From JANMZO01 sp963763135 (GTDB taxonomy: Bacteria > Actinomycetota > Acidimicrobiia > Acidimicrobiales > JANYDT01): 64,000 nucleotides of DNA. The position numbers and the translations under genes were made by a program. Below the pieces are notes generated by a model. The model searched no databases, had not been told where the DNA came from, and saw only the letters and a list, made by a program, of their open reading frames with translations. The DNA is taken from positions 186,001 to 250,000 of the forward strand of contig CAVXNJ010000001.1 of NCBI GenBank assembly GCA_963763135.1. The letters are read 5' to 3'. Of the stretch, positions 59,843-64,000 are shown one piece after another. Within the stretch, counting starts at the first letter, position 1. Each line of letters starts with the position of its first letter.

Positions 59843-62800
59843 TCAGCGCGGGCGTGCCGTCCGTCGACGACGAGCCAACTCGCTCAGAGCGAAGCCGAGC
59901 AGCACCATCCCGCAACCGAACCGGATGAGGGTACGGCTGGATGAACCCGTGAAGGCCAACTGGTCGACTTCGTTGACCAGACCGAACTCGGCCACTTCAG
60001 CCTGAGGAACCGCGGAGGTGGCTCCGGGAACCGAGGCATCGGCTTCGACCTGCACGCCCTTGACGCTGATCTTCCGACGGATCGGGGTGGTAGCACCCAG
60101 GTCCGACGGCGGAATGATCTCAATGACGTAGTCGCCCGGCGGCACATCGAAGTTGAATCGGCCTTCCTCATCGGAGGTCGTGGTTCCGATGAGCTTCCCG
60201 GACTCGTCGAGGATTCGCACCGTCACCCCGGCCCGTCCAAATTCATTGCTGCCCATTTCCTTCGAACGGTCGTTGTCGATGAACACAACACCCGTCACGT
60301 TGCCGGCCTTCGGCTTAGGAGCGACCGTCGTCGGAACCACGATGGTGGTTGGAGGCACCGTCACCGGAGCAGCCGTCGTAGTGGTGGTGGTCGTTTCCGG
60401 AACGGTGGTCGATGGCGGGGTCACGATGACGAGCGGCCCGGTCGACGAAATTCCGGCGTCGGCTGTCAGGTCACGATCGCCTTCGAACAGCGCATACGCA
60501 CCGGTCTTTCCCTCGGTGTCAGCGTCGTTGTCAAGACCGTCGTCGGCACCGGCGTTGGCTCCGGTGAACGTCGCTCCGGCCGGGATGGTGGTCTTGTCGA
60601 AACGCACCACGTAACCACCCGGTGTCAGGTGATCAAAGAGGTAGGTTCCGTTTTCCGAAGTGGTGGCCGAGGCGATCAGACGGCCGCCCATGTCGAGCAA
60701 TTCCACCTTCACGCCAGCAATGCCACGCTCACCGGGAGTCTGGACACCGTCGTTGTTCTCATCGAACCACACCCGGTCGCCCAGCGCGGCCTGCTTGAAG
60801 ATCCCGAAGTCGACGGTCACATTGCTGCGGTTGTCAGCGTTTGGATCGCTGAGACCGGTTCCGCCAACCTCCTCCACCGGTTCCGTCTCGTCGAGGGTGA
60901 CAACAGCAGAGCGAACCTTCGCGGTGCCGGGCACCTGGTTGCCGTTGTCGTCGTTATCGGCCGACGAGGAATCCGGAGCCGGCGTGTCCGCGCCTTCAAA
61001 CGGTCCCGTGGGTGAAGCGTTCACGCCGGTCGAGGAGACATAGCCGTCGGGGAGACATATCTCCACGATGTACTGGCCGGGGAACAGATTGGTGAACAGA
61101 TACAGACCGTTAGCGTCCGTCGTCGCGTCGGCGAGAACCTCGTCGTCGGAGGTCCCGATGACACCGTCGAGGCCGGCGCTGAAGACACTGACGCAAACTC
61201 CGGCCAGCCCCTTTTCGCCAGCCGTGAGCAGTCCGTCGTTGTTGGTATCGACCCATACCTTGTTGCCAAGGGTCTGAGCCGGAAGGGCGACGAAGCCGAG
61301 GTCGACGGTGAGGTTGGAGCGGAAGTCCCGGTTGCCGAGGAGTGAACCATCGACATCCGTTTCGCCGGTCGGTTCGGTGTTACCCGGGCCGAGCGTGATC
61401 TTGCCCGTTCCGATTCCACCGGCACCGGCATGGCCGGCCGCGATCGGCGAGTCGAGTCCGTTGTCGTCTCGGTCAACGTCAGTGTTGGCGTTGGCCTTTT
61501 GCGCTGAACCCGTTGACGATGCCTTGCCGAGGAGCGCCCCGTTCTTCACGAAGTTGGTCCGGTCAGCGACAACGACATAATCGCCGCCGTCGAGATTGTC
61601 GAAGCGGTAGTAGCCGTTGGCGTCGGTGATGTCGGTGCCAACCGCCGCACCGGTTGCTGCTCCCGAGGAGTCGGCGTGGAACAGCGAGACGTTGACCCCG
61701 GCCACGCCGGTTTCGCCGCCGTTGATATCACCGGAGTTGTCGGTGTCCAACCACACTCGGTTGCCCAACGAGAACACCGGGGTGTAAGAGAAGAACCCGA
61801 AGTCGACCGTGAGGTTCGACTGCACGTCGGGCGCAACCGTTACGGTCGACTGCTTCTCGGTTTCGCCGGTTGGCTCGTCACCTCCGATGGTGACTGCCCC
61901 CGACGCCGTTCCGCCCGGATTGACCGATGAATTGCCCAACGGCGTGTCGAGGCCGTTGTCATCACGATCGACGTCTGAATCAGCGTCGGCGTTCTGAGAG
62001 GCTCCCGTTGACGAGTGGCGCTCATCGAGCACCGCGCTTTCCGCGAAGTTCGTTCCATCGACGACCACGACGTAGCGACCGGCGAAGAGGTTCTCGAACA
62101 GGTAGTAGCCGTCCGAATCGGTGGTGGCGGTAGCCAGTGCGGCTCCGGTCGGGGCTCCGCCGCCGTCTGCGGCGTACAGCTTCACCAGCACACCGGCGAT
62201 CGGCAGTTCGTCGTTATCCATAAGACCGTCGTTGTCGAGGTCGAAGTAGATCCGGTTACCAAGCTCGTAGCGCTTGTTGAACCCGAAGTCGAGGGTCAGG
62301 TTGGAACGACCGTCGACCGTTGTTTCCGGGCGCGAGCTTTGCACGTCGGATTCCAGTTTGGCTTCGGAGTCGATCTCATCGATCGTCATCATCACCGAGG
62401 CAATGCCGTTCGGATCAACCGTTCCACCGGCGAGCGGCGTGTCGCGGCCGTTGTCATTACTGTCGCCATCGAGGTCCGCGTTGGACTCCTGGCTCACACC
62501 GGTCGACGACACGTAACCCTCGAGTGGTCCGGATGCCGCGAAGTTCGACGATGCCACCACGACGACATAGTCATCGTCGGCCAGGTCGTCGAAACGGTAG
62601 TAACCACCCGCGGCCGTCGTATCGGTGCCGAGCACCGAACCGGTCGGGTTGCCCGACAAATCGGCCTTGTAGAGCTTCACGACAACACCGTCAACGCCGG
62701 CTTCGGAGCCGTTGATGGTTCCGGAGTTGTCGGCGTCGATCCATACACGGTTACCGATCGAGTAGCTCGGGTAGAAACCGAAGTCGATGGTGTGATCGTT

Positions 62801-64000
62801 GGTGCCGGCGATGCCGGTGTTGAACGTCGCCGTCGCGCCATTCACGGAAACGACCGTGCCGTTCGAGTCGGAGTCGGTGTCCGTGGTATCCGGGGCAATA
62901 GCCGGAGCCGTTGCCGTGGTCGTCTTGAATTCGCTGAGCGGTGACTGGCTTGCCGGGATCTTGATCACGTAGCCGTCGGTCATCGGCGTCAGCGCGGTGA
63001 GACCGTACTTCGCATCCCCTCGATTGGTGCCGGTGGCACTCGAGAACACGTAGTTGCCGTCCGCGTCGGTGGTGTCGGTCGCGATGAGCGTCGTTCCATC
63101 GGGCTGGTACAGCTCGACGACGACTCCCCCGAGTCCGGGTTCCGAGGCGCCTTGCTGCCCGTTGCGGTCAAGGTCGGCCCAAACCCGGTTACCGATTTCA
63201 ATCGGAGCCTCGTCACAGATCGCTTCGATGTCGCCCATGCCATTCGACTTTCCGAAGCCTTCGGGCGAGATCGTCGCATCGGCGTGATTGCAGATCGCCG
63301 TGAGGTCGAACTGCCAGGATTGGGTCCGGACGCCGGTTCCGTTGTCAAACCAGCCAACGCCCTGCGACCAGCAGTCCGACGGATCCATGATTGTGGTGGC
63401 CACCTGACCACTCGAGGGGATCGTCGCAAGGCCGCCTTCGCTCATGTTCTTGTGGTAGCTGACGCGCGGCGACGCCACAATTGCGCCCGAGGAGTCGTAG
63501 TTGTACTGAATCAGGTCGTCCTGGGTGTAGTACTCGCCCCCACCCGGTCCGTCATTCGTGTTGAACGACGTTTGCGCGGTTGAACGGACGCCACATGAGC
63601 CTCCCGACTCCAACGTCCAACTGCTCCCGTTCCAACAAGCCCGCAACGTGTCGCCCGCAGACTGGCTGCTGTAGCGGGTTCCGCTGGAGGTGTTGGTCGT
63701 CAGGCTGTTGTAACCCGTTTGGTCACCGTAGCGGTCACGCAGACCGAGAACCAGGTCCTGGCCGTCGAAGGCAATGTCTGACAGCATCGGTTGCGGCTTG
63801 TTCCAGGTCTCGCCCTCCGTATCGATCCATGCGTTGAAGGTCTCTCCACCCTGGCGGGCGAAGCTCACGTCGAACTGAGCGGCGTTCTGTACCCATGTTC
63901 CGGTTGCCGGGTTCAGCCGATGGATGGTGACCATCCGGTCCGAACAGACACCACCGGCGAACACTGAAGTTCCGCGAAGACCGATTCCCATCGGACGCCA
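59843..64000 (-). CDS. Large surface protein with SdrD/B-like repeats and LAFTG sorting signal (5' end outside window)
   Basis: At least 1382 residues; the frame is open to the window edge, so the N-terminus is missing. The N-terminal 260 visible residues include WNGSSWTLESGGSCG and FDGQDLVLGLRDRYG. Then come seven SdrD/B-like domains, each opening with a motif like GNRVWxDxDNxG and ending in VDFGF, near 63.2, 62.8, 62.3, 61.8, 61.3, 60.8 and 60.3 kb; the Asp-rich loops suggest Ca binding. A Thr/Val/Pro-rich linker precedes the last domain. The C-terminus carries LAFTGSSSRTLIRFG, a hydrophobic helix and RRRR, as in class E sortase substrates. Probably covalently wall-anchored adhesin. Confidence 0.9.
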   Translation of the reverse strand, partial: WRPMGIGLRGTSVFAGGVCSDRMVTIHRLNPATGTWVQNAAQFDVSFARQGGETFNAWIDTEGETWNKPQPMLSDIAFDGQDLVLGLRDRYGDQTGYNSLTTNTSSGTRYSSQSAGDTLRACWNGSSWTLESGGSCGVRSTAQTSFNTNDGPGGGEYYTQDDLIQYNYDSSGAIVASPRVSYHKNMSEGGLATIPSSGQVATTIMDPSDCWSQGVGWFDNGTGVRTQSWQFDLTAICNHADATISPEGFGKSNGMGDIEAICDEAPIEIGNRVWADLDRNGQQGASEPGLGGVVVELYQPDGTTLIATDTTDADGNYVFSSATGTNRGDAKYGLTALTPMTDGYVIKIPASQSPLSEFKTTTATAPAIAPDTTDTDSDSNGTVVSVNGATATFNTGIAGTNDHTIDFGFYPSYSIGNRVWIDADNSGTINGSEAGVDGVVVKLYKADLSGNPTGSVLGTDTTAAGGYYRFDDLADDDYVVVVASSNFAASGPLEGYVSSTGVSQESNADLDGDSNDNGRDTPLAGGTVDPNGIASVMMTIDEIDSEAKLESDVQSSRPETTVDGRSNLTLDFGFNKRYELGNRIYFDLDNDGLMDNDELPIAGVLVKLYAADGGGAPTGAALATATTDSDGYYLFENLFAGRYVVVVDGTNFAESAVLDERHSSTGASQNADADSDVDRDDNGLDTPLGNSSVNPGGTASGAVTIGGDEPTGETEKQSTVTVAPDVQSNLTVDFGFFSYTPVFSLGNRVWLDTDNSGDINGGETGVAGVNVSLFHADSSGAATGAAVGTDITDANGYYRFDNLDGGDYVVVADRTNFVKNGALLGKASSTGSAQKANANTDVDRDDNGLDSPIAAGHAGAGGIGTGKITLGPGNTEPTGETDVDGSLLGNRDFRSNLTVDLGFVALPAQTLGNKVWVDTNNDGLLTAGEKGLAGVCVSVFSAGLDGVIGTSDDEVLADATTDANGLYLFTNLFPGQYIVEICLPDGYVSSTGVNASPTGPFEGADTPAPDSSSADNDDNGNQVPGTAKVRSAVVTLDETEPVEEVGGTGLSDPNADNRSNVTVDFGIFKQAALGDRVWFDENNDGVQTPGERGIAGVKVELLDMGGRLIASATTSENGTYLFDHLTPGGYVVRFDKTTIPAGATFTGANAGADDGLDNDADTEGKTGAYALFEGDRDLTADAGISSTGPLVIVTPPSTTVPETTTTTTTAAPVTVPPTTIVVPTTVAPKPKAGNVTGVVFIDNDRSKEMGSNEFGRAGVTVRILDESGKLIGTTTSDEEGRFNFDVPPGDYVIEIIPPSDLGATTPIRRKISVKGVQVEADASVPGATSAVPQAEVAEFGLVNEVDQLAFTGSSSRTLIRFGCGMVLLGFALSELARRRRTARPR

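Noticed and set aside
1..64000. tRNA or rRNA genes
   Set aside because: No cloverleaf with a CCA-type end or conserved rRNA text was recognised by eye; a dedicated tRNA scan would be needed to exclude weak cases.

Overview
The window is high-GC bacterial DNA, most likely from an actinobacterium and plausibly class Acidimicrobiia. This rests on the DUF222/HNH gene, the Lsr2-type DNA-binding domain, a luciferase-like F420-type oxidoreductase, GTG and apparently leaderless starts, TGATG/ATGA gene overlaps and an LAFTG (class E sortase type) wall anchor. The taxonomic call is an inference, because no rRNA is present. No tRNA, CRISPR array or phage module was seen.

Layout. 0-5 kb: a DUF222/HNH nuclease gene, a Rieske oxygenase, a DUF3291 protein and a flavin-dependent oxygenase. 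5-18.3 kb: a complete protocatechuate 4,5-cleavage (Lig) pathway. It holds pobA (4-hydroxybenzoate to protocatechuate), ligAB (ring cleavage), ligC, ligI, ligU, ligJ (frameshifted) and ligK (to pyruvate plus oxaloacetate), with a GntR/FCD regulator and two matching palindromic operators in the divergent promoters ligC/ligJ and ligK/pobA. Inside the cluster lie a mutase-like protein with a B12-binding-like domain, a Tat-exported intradiol dioxygenase, a quinate/shikimate dehydrogenase homologue and a 6PGDH-type dehydrogenase. 18.3-33.2 kb: a mixed region with a phosphoesterase, an acyl-CoA dehydrogenase-like protein, a second Rieske oxygenase, a frameshifted adenosine deaminase, a two-component system, a YHYH protein, a HAD hydrolase, a DUF1185 protein, an MmyB-like regulator, an M6-like protease, an aldose epimerase and a secreted protein. 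33.2-41.3 kb: a ThDP enzyme, a 43-residue basic protein, two frameshifted genes, a copper-delivery operon (TlpA, Sco1, PCu(A)C, cupredoxin-like), a TetR/SRPBCC pair and an ERCC4-Lsr2 nuclease. 41.3-47.6 kb: a DUF222 fragment, an LLM oxidoreductase, an acyl-CoA ligase plus carboxyltransferase pair and an MFS transporter, followed by a MITE-like element. 47.7-52.2 kb: a MoxR/DUF58/DUF4129 operon. 52.2-59.6 kb: small genes, then a TetR-SRPBCC-sulfatase-beta-propeller-selenoprotein run and an Hsp20 gene. 59.8-64 kb: the 3' part of a giant SdrD/B-repeat surface protein.

The two most notable observations are these. (1) A GrdB/PrdB-like selenoprotein gene at 57808-58962 has an in-frame UGA in a UxxCxR motif, followed at bacterial-SECIS distance by a strong hairpin. 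Ordinary gene calling splits it into two ORFs. (2) A dispersed near-palindromic word, TAAGCGC(G/A)C followed by NTA, occurs about twenty times in both orientations. It lies mostly inside conserved coding sequence and forces codons that are rare for this genome. Also notable are repeated tandem duplications that start at or over gene stop codons, and four single-base frameshifts in otherwise intact genes, at least two of them in G or C runs, which makes assembly error a live explanation.
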